Assembly (NCBI GenBank): GCA_001776905.1
Contig: MFDM01000023.1
Coordinates: 1-34,141, forward strand
DNA length: 34,141 bases
Origin: Candidatus Daviesbacteria bacterium RIFCSPLOWO2_01_FULL_39_12
GTDB lineage: Bacteria; Patescibacteriota; Microgenomatia; Daviesbacterales; UBA10151
Reading direction: 5' to 3'
Program-made: the position numbers and the translations under genes
Shown: in pieces, positions 23,275-31,382 of the stretch
Layout: every line of letters begins with the position of its first letter
Position numbering within the stretch: the stretch's first letter is position 1
Notes under the pieces: model-generated
What the model was told of the DNA's origin: nothing
The model's database searches: none
What the model saw: only the letters and a program-made list of their open reading frames with translations

Positions 23275-23927
23275 TTACTTAAAAACCTCCTGCTTTTTAA
23301 TTGGCCCTCAATCACTCTTTCTACATGATATCGTAATACACGTTCCAGTTCCAGAGCCTGTTTTTCCTTTATCTCTATTTTTTCTATCTCATCCCAATTC
23401 AATTCCTCCAAATTTTTGAGCAAATCCCTTAGGTGTCTACCTAACACACCTCCAGGGTGTGGTACGTTCACACCTTGGTAGGCAAAACTAAGAAAGCCTA
23501 AATTAGAAAGTATTTTTGCCTCAAATGCCCGAACTAAAATCTGGCGGGGGTTTTTCTCGAGCCTTTTCAAAACATTTACCAAATGCTCGTACAAAATCCT
23601 GCTTTCCTGGTTTTCTGCTGTTAATTTATCTACCAGTTCCAAAAGATGATAGGCATAGGTTGATAATGTTAAATCCTCTTTCAGTCTGGAATAAGATTCC
23701 AGAGTAGTTGCTTCTGTTAAAATCGGCATGCCTTTCCCCTGATGTAAATATAGAATACTTCTGTTTAAAAGCTCTATATTCCCGGCTCGACGGGAGGTAA
23801 TTCTTCTGACTCCTTTTGCCAAAATAGAAATTTTGCCTTTTTGAAGAGAAAAAACAGTCAAAATCCGATCCGCCTCCCCAAAATCCTTCCTCTTTAAAAT
23901 AATCCCTTCAGTCTTAAACCCTCTCAT
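23238..23927 (-). CDS. recO: DNA repair protein RecO
   Basis: RecO works with RecR and RecF to load RecA on gapped DNA and anneals single strands. The 229-aa protein starts with the RecO OB-fold: FKTEGIILKRKDFGEADRILTVFS, then KGKISILAKGVRRITSRRAGNIELL. The helical C-terminal domain follows, with YEHLVNVLKRLEKNP. The zinc-finger cysteines common in this family are absent. In their place is YQGVNVPHPGGVLGRHLR, encoded by DNA full of inverted repeats (23429-23474). The last eleven residues and the stop come from a palindromic repeat at the glyS boundary, so the native end has probably been replaced. There is no clear promoter in the 86-nt gap upstream. Confidence 0.88.
   Translation of the reverse strand: MRGFKTEGIILKRKDFGEADRILTVFSLQKGKISILAKGVRRITSRRAGNIELLNRSILYLHQGKGMPILTEATTLESYSRLKEDLTLSTYAYHLLELVDKLTAENQESRILYEHLVNVLKRLEKNPRQILVRAFEAKILSNLGFLSFAYQGVNVPHPGGVLGRHLRDLLKNLEELNWDEIEKIEIKEKQALELERVLRYHVERVIEGQLKSRRFLSKIATLRLRRGSQ
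23429..23474. repeat. Cluster of nested inverted repeats inside recO
   Basis: On the plus strand TTAGGT (23429-23434) pairs with ACCTAA (23439-23444). CACACC (23445-23450) pairs with GGTGTG (23456-23461), and that GGTGTG can instead pair with CACACC (23469-23474). So 46 bp consist almost wholly of perfect 6-bp arms with 4- to 7-nt loops, allowing alternative hairpins. It lies in frame, where RecO proteins often have a zinc finger. Confidence 0.6.
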
Positions 23928-24013
23928 GAAGCAAGTTTACCATACTCAACATTTTAGCTTTGCAAGGTGTATCCCTAAAGGTCTGTTCCTTAAAAAATCT
24001 GATCAAGGGATTT

Positions 24014-25924
24014 TTATAAGTCAAATTTAAATTCCCTGTCCTGTTCCAGTTTAAAATCAGCTTTTTGGGAACCATTCAACTTTATCTTATATTTAAAATC
24101 TTTAGCACCCGGTTGTTTTTGGATTAACAGCTTATACTCACCTTCCGGCTTGTAAGCTACCTCATATTCTATTTCCAGTTTTCTGGAATTTTGCGGTCTG
24201 ACTGTGATAAATGTTTCAAAAACAGTTTTTCCCAAATCTTCAATGGTATTAACCTGATCCTCAGACCCTTTTGAAGAAATTAATTTACTCCCTTTTGGCA
24301 CATATATCCTGACATAATCCCTGTTTATTCCGTTTAACCATTTATTAAATTGTTGTGGATTGGAATAATCAATGATTACCTTCTTGGTAATTTTGCCGTT
24401 TTTAATATTTATTTCCTGGGTGACGGTTTGCTCAACATACAAATTAGTTTTTCCTCCGGCAAAATTGGCATCATTAATATGCAAATAGTCCTGCGGGCCG
24501 GCAGGCAGGTCTCCGTCATAATCTTTAATTTGACCAGTCCAATTTAGCTCAGATAAACCCTCCTGGACTTTTTTATCATGCATATAAAACATAATGTGTT
24601 TGTGATTGGCCAGCCGGGCCACTGCTTGGGCAAATTGCGGTAACCTACTAATCTCCGCCTCCAAGGTTTTAGTTAAAATTTGTTGCATTAAAACTCCCAA
24701 GATGGCTTTTCTATCCTTCTCTCCTTTAGCCGCAATCTCGGCATAGGATTCCAGCTCATATATCACATTGGGACAGTTGCATCTTTTATCCAGCTCAGCT
24801 GAATATTTAGTCCCAAATACATCAATCGGTCCTGTCACTTCAATCAATTCCTCAACTACTTGTGTATCAATGTAGATTATTCCATCAAAAGGTAATCCTT
24901 CGCCTAAAAGCTGGTACATCCTTTCAAACTCTTTGGCAGCTGTAGGAAGATGGGGAGAGATATTTGAATCTCTCATACTCCAGGCAGATCGAACTTTACC
25001 TGTTGTTTCCGGTAAATATTTGACTAAAGGCTCGGGTGGGGCAAGCGGACAAATCTTAGTCAGACAGACATTGAGGAGTTTCTCGTCTAATCTGTATATA
25101 TCATCGGAGTTGGTTGGGCTAATTTGGCCATTATCAATTGACAATGTGGCAAAGGCTGTGATGAATCCGCCTGTTGGTCTAATTTCTTTATCATTTTGAA
25201 AAAGTAAAAGATAATTTTTCTTATTAGGTACCCCTAAAGCTTGAGGAGCAACCTCCAAAGCAGTTCTTCCTTCCATCACAGCTACTCCAGCCCCAATCAT
25301 GAAATTTCTTAAAACTTCTAAATTCTTTCTAATGCTTATCCCTCTAATTTTCTCAGGGTATTTTTTTGTGTCAATACCTTCCACCTCATCAGCAGCTTTT
25401 GTTAGCTTACTTTCTATATCATCCAAGTAAGGCTGCAATTTTTCTAATATTCTTATAGACTGGACAATTCTTTCCGATCCTCCTTTGGGAGTATTGTTAA
25501 AACCTAACTCCTCTTTTTGTGACTCTAGTTTAGTAAAGAGTGTAACTAAAGCTTCCAACTCATAAACTCCTGCTTGAGTAAAACCCTTAATATCCTGGTA
25601 ATAACCACCCAAAAATGGGATAAATTTCAGCCAAAATAAAAAGCTTAGCGGGAAATTTACTTTCTGCAAGGCAGATTTTGTGGATGAAAGTTCTTTTTGC
25701 ACTGTTTCATAGTTTTGGGCCTCATATGCTTTAATCAAAGCTTTACCATGAGCATTGAGATCTCTAACCCCTGTATAAACAAAAACGAGTGGAATGGCGG
25801 TTAATAAAAAAACTACTAAAAAAATAATAAACAGCCTTTTGAAAAATCTCCCTTTTTTTGGACGTCTCTTTATATGTGATTTGTCATATTTATCTAGCTC
25901 CTTTGTCAGATTAAATAAGGCCAT
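24014..25924 (-). CDS. DUF4012-domain membrane protein
   Basis: This 636-aa protein has a basic cytoplasmic N-terminus (about 1-27), one membrane helix (about 28-51), a helical stalk, then the DUF4012 domain. The hallmark is KKNYLLLFQNDKEIRPTGG followed by FITAFATL (about 233-260). DUF4012 has no established biochemical function. It is common in Patescibacteria and Gram-positives near polysaccharide genes, which fits its place as last gene of the glycosyltransferase operon, 9 nt after the priming transferase. A role in anchoring or transferring surface glycan is plausible by position only. A GC-rich imperfect palindrome (24488-24511) encodes DLPAGPQD. An 86-nt gap without a convincing terminator follows. 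Confidence 0.85.
   Translation of the reverse strand: MALFNLTKELDKYDKSHIKRRPKKGRFFKRLFIIFLVVFLLTAIPLVFVYTGVRDLNAHGKALIKAYEAQNYETVQKELSSTKSALQKVNFPLSFLFWLKFIPFLGGYYQDIKGFTQAGVYELEALVTLFTKLESQKEELGFNNTPKGGSERIVQSIRILEKLQPYLDDIESKLTKAADEVEGIDTKKYPEKIRGISIRKNLEVLRNFMIGAGVAVMEGRTALEVAPQALGVPNKKNYLLLFQNDKEIRPTGGFITAFATLSIDNGQISPTNSDDIYRLDEKLLNVCLTKICPLAPPEPLVKYLPETTGKVRSAWSMRDSNISPHLPTAAKEFERMYQLLGEGLPFDGIIYIDTQVVEELIEVTGPIDVFGTKYSAELDKRCNCPNVIYELESYAEIAAKGEKDRKAILGVLMQQILTKTLEAEISRLPQFAQAVARLANHKHIMFYMHDKKVQEGLSELNWTGQIKDYDGDLPAGPQDYLHINDANFAGGKTNLYVEQTVTQEINIKNGKITKKVIIDYSNPQQFNKWLNGINRDYVRIYVPKGSKLISSKGSEDQVNTIEDLGKTVFETFITVRPQNSRKLEIEYEVAYKPEGEYKLLIQKQPGAKDFKYKIKLNGSQKADFKLEQDREFKFDL
24488..24511. 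repeat. GC-rich imperfect palindrome inside the DUF4012 gene
   Basis: The 24-bp segment starts GTCCTGCGGGCC and ends GGCAGGCAGGTC. It is symmetric around a central GGCCGG/CCGG core, with three mismatched pairs, and is about 80% G+C in an AT-rich gene. It is in frame and encodes DLPAGPQD. Confidence 0.4.
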
Positions 25925-25933
25925 AGATTGAGT

Positions 25934-26569
25934 TTATACAGCACCTTTACCAGATATTACTGCGGGAAATGTTTTTAAAATGATCCAAAGATCGTGAAAT
26001 ATAGATTTTTTTGAAACATATATTGCATCCATTCTAACCCTTTTTTCAAAATCAATCTCAGATCTACCTGTGACTTGCCAAAGACCAGTCACTCCAGGTT
26101 TGCCGGATAAGATAATCTTAACAAATTTTTGGGACTCCGGGAAATTTTTTTGCTGCTGATCCAACTCATCTGGATAATATGCCCTGGGTCCTACCAAACT
26201 CATTTCCCCCTTTAAAACATTGACCAGCTGCGGAAGCTCATCTAATGAGTATTTCCTGATGAATTTACCCACCATGGTAATTCGCGGGTCTTTAGTTAAC
26301 TTAAAATTACTTCTTTTATATTCTTCATACAATGATTTAAATTTAGGATCGGTTCTTAAAATATCGTGGGCATTGGCAATCATAGATCTGAATTTATACA
26401 TCCTGAAAAGCTTGCCGTTTTTACCCACTCTCATTGGCGTATCTGCCAAAATCGGCCCCACTGAATCAAGCTTTATAGCTAAAGCCACCATCAGATATAT
26501 TGGTAATAAAATAATCAGCCCTAAGATAACACCAATAATGTCTACTACTCTCTTGCTAAAATCGTACAT
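25934..26569 (-). CDS. Priming sugar-phosphate transferase (bacterial sugar transferase family)
   Basis: Enzymes of this family (WcaJ/PglC-like, monotopic phosphoglycosyl transferases) move a sugar-1-phosphate from a UDP-sugar onto undecaprenyl phosphate, starting lipid-linked glycan assembly. The 211-aa protein has one N-terminal membrane segment (about 8-31) and the conserved core KLFRMYKFRSMI, DELPQLVNVLKGEMSLVGPRA and KPGVTGLWQVTGR. It is the short form without the extra N-terminal helices of WbaP/WcaJ. The ATG at 26569 was preferred; an upstream in-frame start at 26599 would overlap the preceding gene. The sugar is not predictable. Its presence shows that the operon builds a lipid-linked glycan. 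Confidence 0.92.
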   Translation of the reverse strand: MYDFSKRVVDIIGVILGLIILLPIYLMVALAIKLDSVGPILADTPMRVGKNGKLFRMYKFRSMIANAHDILRTDPKFKSLYEEYKRSNFKLTKDPRITMVGKFIRKYSLDELPQLVNVLKGEMSLVGPRAYYPDELDQQQKNFPESQKFVKIILSGKPGVTGLWQVTGRSEIDFEKRVRMDAIYVSKKSIFHDLWIILKTFPAVISGKGAV

Positions 26570-26582
26570 GTAATTAATTAGT

Positions 26583-27617
26583 TTACAACAAAGCGACAAC
26601 AGTTTGCTGGAAATTTTTTAGAAAGAGGTCTTTGCTAAATTTTTGGGCATTTTTTTTAATTTCCTGTTTGTTCCAGTGATTTAAACCTACCTCGAGTGAA
26701 GTCGAGAGATCATTAAACCGACGCAGTATCTTAACCAAACTATCCACTGTGGGATGATCAAAAAATAGACCTGTTTTACCTTCTATCACTGTTTCCAGAG
26801 CACCACCATCCCTGTAAGCAATGACGGGTTTCCCCAGAGCTTGAGCCTCTAAACTGGCCAATCCAAAGTCTTCCACTCCCGCAATAATCAGTGCCTTGCA
26901 TCCCGCCAAAATTTGCACAACTTGTTTTTCATCAAACTCACCGCTGATAATTTTTAAACTGACTCCAATTTTTTTGCATGCTTCAATTATCAAATCAAAC
27001 CTTTTGTATGCGGCAGGTCTACCTATTATCACAAAATATCCACCATCAAATGTCTCCACACCCTCAAATCTTTGTAGATCCACAAACGGATAAACAATTT
27101 TAGAATTAACTTTGTAAATCTTTTTAATTCTTTTTTGGGCATTTTGAGAACCGGCTATAAAATAATCTACTCTTTTTGCCGAAACCTGATCATAAATTCG
27201 CAATTTACTCATCAGGATTTCCAAAAACCCATAATTTTTCTCACCGGACAGATGCCACAAAAATCTGGGCGGAGTGTGGCAATAGCTGATATGTCTGGTC
27301 TGCGGCTTGGTGATAATGCATTTGGCAAAACGGGTGGTGTGAGATATTACCAAATCAAATCCATCAAAATTAAATTGTTCAAAAGCGATTGGGTATAAGG
27401 GTAACATTACTTTATAAAAAGATTTCCATCCTGGAATTTTTTGCAGGAATGAAGTGATTATTTTTTTATTCGCAAACCTACTTACCAACTGATTATTCGA
27501 ATAATCGAAAACTGAAGTATAAATTGGGGAATCAGGGTAAATTTCACAAAGACCCTCAAGTACCCTTTCAGCTCCTCCCCACTGGACCAGATCATCATGT
27601 ACTATGGCTACACGCAT
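26583..27617 (-). CDS. GT4-family glycosyltransferase
   Basis: This is a cytoplasmic GT-B retaining glycosyltransferase of 344 aa. The N-terminal half begins MRVAIVHDDLVQWGGAERVLEGL, with the glycine-rich acceptor-side loop, and contains ISYCHTPPRFLWHL, reminiscent of WbaZ-like mannosyltransferases. The C-terminal donor domain has IIGRPAAYKRFDLIIEA and the EX7E motif VEDFGLASLEAQALGKPVIA. The start at 27617 is supported by GGAGGT 9 nt upstream on the mRNA; the open frame continues to 27659. It overlaps the end of the previous glycosyltransferase gene by 10 nt. A 16-bp palindrome (26691-26706) encodes LSTSLE near its C-terminus. Donor and linkage are unknown. Confidence 0.9.
   Translation of the reverse strand: MRVAIVHDDLVQWGGAERVLEGLCEIYPDSPIYTSVFDYSNNQLVSRFANKKIITSFLQKIPGWKSFYKVMLPLYPIAFEQFNFDGFDLVISHTTRFAKCIITKPQTRHISYCHTPPRFLWHLSGEKNYGFLEILMSKLRIYDQVSAKRVDYFIAGSQNAQKRIKKIYKVNSKIVYPFVDLQRFEGVETFDGGYFVIIGRPAAYKRFDLIIEACKKIGVSLKIISGEFDEKQVVQILAGCKALIIAGVEDFGLASLEAQALGKPVIAYRDGGALETVIEGKTGLFFDHPTVDSLVKILRRFNDLSTSLEVGLNHWNKQEIKKNAQKFSKDLFLKNFQQTVVALL
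26691..26706. repeat. Palindrome inside a GT4 gene
   Basis: CTCGAGTGAAGTCGAG has perfect 5-bp arms (CTCGA/TCGAG) around a 6-nt loop. It lies in frame near the 3' end of the gene and encodes LSTSLE in a segment that is poorly conserved in GT4 proteins. Confidence 0.45.
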
Positions 27618-28726
27618 TCCGAGTATACCTCCAAAGTCTGTTTTGCCAATTTTTCCCAACTAAACTGTTTGTATCTTTTTAATCCTTTTTCTGTTAATTC
27701 TTTTCTTAATTTTTCAGAATTTAATACCTGGGAAATTTTTTTTGTCATATCATCCATATTATGTGGGTCAAAATAAATGGCCGCATCCCCACCAACTTCC
27801 TTAAGCGCCCCAGCATTTGATGAAACTACCGGACACCCACTTGCCATTGCCTCCAAAAGTGGTATACCAAAACCTTCTTCAAAAGACGGCATCACAAAAC
27901 AAGACGCATTTTTATATAAGGCTACCAGCTGTTCATCAGACACATATCCTGTGTAAATAATTCCATCATATTGATTTTCTCTTTTGATTCTTTGCCAAAA
28001 ATAGTGATCTTGTCCAGACAGGACTAAAATAAGGTTTGGGTAATTTTCTTTTAATCTTAGGAGTGCCTTAATTAATCCTTCCACATTCTTATGAGGATGA
28101 GCATTACCAACATAAAAAATATACGGTGGTTTAATATTAAATTTATGCAACATTTTTTCTTCATCATTTTTTTTCATTAATTTTCCGATCGAGAATACTT
28201 TATCATCAACTGCCTCATAAGTCACAATAATTTTCTCACCATCCACTTCCCACTGTTTAACCAGCAAATCCTTTACATAATTTGATGGGACTAAAATTTT
28301 TTGTGCATTCTTAATAGCTTTTTTAAAAACTGCCTTATATCCAAACTGTTTAACTTTATAAAGTATTGGATTTAAAGTGGTGGCTCTTTTCATTTGAAAA
28401 TGTTGATGTATCAAATCATGGATAGTTACCACAAATTTTCCTTTATAAAAAACTGGCATATTAAAGTGCGGAAAATGTACAAGATCGGGATTTAATTGGT
28501 TTAATATCTTGGGAAGTTTAATTTGTTCATTTATCCCATACCAATTAAAGTTTGTTAATACCTTATTAAACTTGGTATGATAGACTAGTTTATCATACTC
28601 ATTCAGCAGGTGAAGAATGTAGTATTCATTAAACTTGTCAAGGATTTGTAATTGGTCAATTAAATTTCTAATATACCTTCCCACTCCGGATTCTTGATAC
28701 ATTCTGGCATCTATGATAATCCTCAT
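27608..28726 (-). CDS. GT4-family glycosyltransferase
   Basis: This is a GT-B glycosyltransferase of 372 aa. It begins MRIIIDARMYQESGVGRYIRNL, a typical start for mannosyl- or rhamnosyl-transferases of this family. HFPHFNMPVFYKGKFVVTIHDL lies in the N-terminal half. The C-terminal domain has IFYVGNAHPHKNVEGLIKAL, LVLSGQDHYFW and the EX7E site FEEGFGIPLLEAMASGCPVVSSNAGALKEV, which binds the nucleotide-sugar donor. The ATG overlaps the stop of the upstream gene as ATGA (28723-28726), and its own end overlaps the next GT4 gene by 10 nt, so translation is probably coupled along the operon. The exact donor and acceptor cannot be read from sequence. Confidence 0.93.
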   Translation of the reverse strand: MRIIIDARMYQESGVGRYIRNLIDQLQILDKFNEYYILHLLNEYDKLVYHTKFNKVLTNFNWYGINEQIKLPKILNQLNPDLVHFPHFNMPVFYKGKFVVTIHDLIHQHFQMKRATTLNPILYKVKQFGYKAVFKKAIKNAQKILVPSNYVKDLLVKQWEVDGEKIIVTYEAVDDKVFSIGKLMKKNDEEKMLHKFNIKPPYIFYVGNAHPHKNVEGLIKALLRLKENYPNLILVLSGQDHYFWQRIKRENQYDGIIYTGYVSDEQLVALYKNASCFVMPSFEEGFGIPLLEAMASGCPVVSSNAGALKEVGGDAAIYFDPHNMDDMTKKISQVLNSEKLRKELTEKGLKRYKQFSWEKLAKQTLEVYSECV

Positions 28727-29916
28727 CTGCTACCTTTCCCTAATTTTTCATAAATTTCAGATAAATTTTCAGCAATCGGATCCCAATCATACTTCTTCTT
28801 AACCATTACTTTGGCTTTTTCCAAAATTTGCCGATAATAACTTTCATCAGATAATAGTCTGATGGTTGCGTTAGCAATATCCGAAGGATCATCTCTGATA
28901 ATAACTTCTTCTCCGTCTCTGGCATCTGTTCCGCCAATCCCGATGGTGGTTGTTACAACAGGCAGCCCCGAAGCAAAAGCCTCCAAATTCTTGTATCTGG
29001 TTCCTCCTCCTCCATAAATTGGAGCAACCAAAACCGAAGCCTTTTGGTAAACTTCTCTGACATCTTTTACCTCGTCAACCCTGATATCCTCACTGCTTAA
29101 CTTTGCAAAAAAGATCTTGGCATCTTTACCGATAATCCAAAGTTTGGAGTTAGGGATTTTTCTTTTTATTTTTGGCCACACATTTTTTACTAAGATAGAA
29201 ACTGCCTCTCTGTTTTGTAACCAGGTAAAGTTACCCAAATATAAAATAATTGGATCTTTGGATCTATCAACTATTTTTTTTCCAAAATATTCACTATCTA
29301 CCCCATTTGGAACAATATCAACATCAAGAGATGGGATTTGTGATGTCATAGTCTTTTTATCCTCCTCAGACATGGCTACCACTTTTTTAGCCTTCTTCCA
29401 ATAATTTAGCTCCCAATATTTCATTTTAAAAACATCCAGATAAAGAAGTTGTTTTAGTAAAGGAATTTTAAACTCATCTGCAAAATGTCGGTAAACTAAA
29501 TATTCAATGGTTTGCTCAACCAAAAGTATGGGGATACTGGTTTGCGGGATATGAGGCATGACATAAAAAGTTTCAGCATGAATTAAATCAAACTTTTCCC
29601 TGTTTATTTCTTTATCAATTTCATCTTTTTCTCCTTTGGCCCAGTTTCTGATAACCAAGAAAGGGTAGGTACTAAGAGCGGTTTTTAAAATATTATTGAT
29701 GGTCCAAGGATGTTGGGATCTTTTAAAAATTTGCACTTTGGCACAAAATTTTTCTAACTGACCAATAAATTCCCTTTCCTGATCATTTTTCACCAGAGAA
29801 AACAAACTGATCTGATGACCTAATTTAGAAAGTCTCCTGATCAAATTATACGAGCGGGTTTGTCCGCCGGTTAATAAGGGATATGGTAAATATGGCGTGA
29901 GCATGAGGACTTTCAT
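28723..29916 (-). CDS. GT4-family glycosyltransferase
   Basis: This is a GT-B glycosyltransferase of 397 aa. The N-terminus MKVLMLTPYLPYPLLTGGQ and TRSYNLIRRLSKLGH forms the first Rossmann half with the glycine-rich loop. The C-terminal half has IILYLGNFTWLQNREAV, then PIYGGGGTRYKNLEAFASGLPVVTT. This form of the donor site (GGGTRxKxLEA) is typical of sugar transferases that replace the first Glu of EX7E. Both ends overlap neighbours by ATGA junctions (28723-28726 and 29913-29916). The role is addition of a sugar to the lipid-linked glycan; specificity is unknown. Confidence 0.92.
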   Translation of the reverse strand: MKVLMLTPYLPYPLLTGGQTRSYNLIRRLSKLGHQISLFSLVKNDQEREFIGQLEKFCAKVQIFKRSQHPWTINNILKTALSTYPFLVIRNWAKGEKDEIDKEINREKFDLIHAETFYVMPHIPQTSIPILLVEQTIEYLVYRHFADEFKIPLLKQLLYLDVFKMKYWELNYWKKAKKVVAMSEEDKKTMTSQIPSLDVDIVPNGVDSEYFGKKIVDRSKDPIILYLGNFTWLQNREAVSILVKNVWPKIKRKIPNSKLWIIGKDAKIFFAKLSSEDIRVDEVKDVREVYQKASVLVAPIYGGGGTRYKNLEAFASGLPVVTTTIGIGGTDARDGEEVIIRDDPSDIANATIRLLSDESYYRQILEKAKVMVKKKYDWDPIAENLSEIYEKLGKGSR

Positions 29917-31382
29917 GGTTCCGGATCTAAATTGTCATCAAAAGGAGCATTCAGCTTTGTTAAATCAACTATGATAAATTGATCGCTTTCCAAAAGGGGC
30001 TGAAAATGCCTCATCACCCAAGTAGTTTTAGCATCTTTTGTTGTCGAAACATAGTGTGTCACTCCGTAATCTGCAACCATCTCTTTAACTGGTAAATAAA
30101 CAAACGGGAAGCCCCCTCTGTTTATCTGATACAAAAAGGCGGTGTCCCCATTATATGGCGCTAACACAATGGCATTTTTAGGCAGTAATTTATCAGCCAC
30201 CTTTCCCGCCTCAACAATTGCAGGATTGTTTATCTTATAAAACTCTTTATCAACTTTGAAAGTAAAATAAAACGTCAGTAAAAGTAGCATGAAGGCAACA
30301 GGGATTGTCCATATTCTAGCAAGATTATTAGGGATACCTTTGATTAAACTAACCAGTCCAATTGAAAGAAAAATTGCACCAATTGGCACAAATATATACT
30401 GATAATAGTTATGTCTGACATTCCCTGTGGCAACTATTGAAAAATATAAAATCATCGAGGCAAGCCAAATATGCAAAAAATAGCTTTTTTGTTTTATCAA
30501 AACCCCGATTACAAAAAGAGCAAAGCCTGCAACCGATAAAATTTCTCTGCCTAATCTTTCTGATACTAACCACCAGAAAAAAGCCGGTCTGAATCTTATC
30601 CCGTCGCCATTTAAAAGCCATGAAGAGGCAGGAATACCTTGAGGTTGTTGCAATATCCAAAGTCTCCAAAGTAAAAATGGGGTGATTGCCAGTAAAAACA
30701 ATCCTCCATACTTTAAAAATCCGCTTATTTTCTTTTCTTTAACAAAGATGGAGTAAACTAGTGGAAAGACGAAAAATATTGCCCATGGTTTCATCAGAAA
30801 AGCAATCATAGTAAAGACAAACCCCCATATACCCCAAGCAAATCTTCTTTCCCATATCGCTCTGTCTGAAAAGTACACCATCCCTAATGCAAAAAATAGA
30901 AAGGTTGGTTCGGGTAAAGTGGTCCTTGAAAAAAATACATTAAACGGTAAGAGCGCATAGATCGTGGTCGCAATAAAGGAAGTAAAAATATCTAAATATC
31001 TTTTTGATATAAGATAGACAAAAACAATACTTCCCAACGAAAATAGGACTGAAACCAATCTGTGGAAGCTATCATTTATACCAAACAGTAAATATAGCGG
31101 ATAAACAAAAATATTATATATAGGAAATTCCACAAATCTGTATTGTTCGGTGTTGACCATTGGCATTTCTGAAACTCCGGACATATCATCATATTTGGGA
31201 TAAAAGGGATTAAAACCAAGCTTAATAAAATTTCTGGTCACAGCTGCTGTATCTGTTTGTCTCCAGGAGTGCCAATCCGCAATCGGTGAATCAATCTTAT
31301 AAAGCCTTACCAAAAAAGCCAAAACTAAAATTACACCCAACCAAAAATATTGATTTGTTAAAAGATTCACAATCCTCCTCAT
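29913..31382 (-). CDS. GT39/ArnT-like membrane glycosyltransferase (GT-C fold)
   Basis: This 489-aa polytopic protein has about ten or more membrane helices, a first outer loop and a soluble C-terminal tail (about 385-489). The first loop reads DSPIADWHSWRQTDTAAVTRN (about 31-51), the characteristic region of PMT/ArnT-type enzymes. These use a polyprenyl-phosphate sugar as donor on the outer face of the membrane. EMPMVNTEQYRFVEFPIYN and the helix-rich middle fit the same family. It is joined to both neighbours by ATGA overlaps. A role in modifying the exported glycan or surface proteins is inferred. No polyprenyl-phosphate sugar synthase is visible in the window. Confidence 0.85.
   Translation of the reverse strand: MRRIVNLLTNQYFWLGVILVLAFLVRLYKIDSPIADWHSWRQTDTAAVTRNFIKLGFNPFYPKYDDMSGVSEMPMVNTEQYRFVEFPIYNIFVYPLYLLFGINDSFHRLVSVLFSLGSIVFVYLISKRYLDIFTSFIATTIYALLPFNVFFSRTTLPEPTFLFFALGMVYFSDRAIWERRFAWGIWGFVFTMIAFLMKPWAIFFVFPLVYSIFVKEKKISGFLKYGGLFLLAITPFLLWRLWILQQPQGIPASSWLLNGDGIRFRPAFFWWLVSERLGREILSVAGFALFVIGVLIKQKSYFLHIWLASMILYFSIVATGNVRHNYYQYIFVPIGAIFLSIGLVSLIKGIPNNLARIWTIPVAFMLLLLTFYFTFKVDKEFYKINNPAIVEAGKVADKLLPKNAIVLAPYNGDTAFLYQINRGGFPFVYLPVKEMVADYGVTHYVSTTKDAKTTWVMRHFQPLLESDQFIIVDLTKLNAPFDDNLDPEP

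Noticed and set aside
23928-24013. Terminator or promoter in the 86-nt gap between the DUF4012 gene and recO
   Set aside because: A short T run exists but no stable GC hairpin precedes it, and no -35/-10 pair with good spacing was found for recO.
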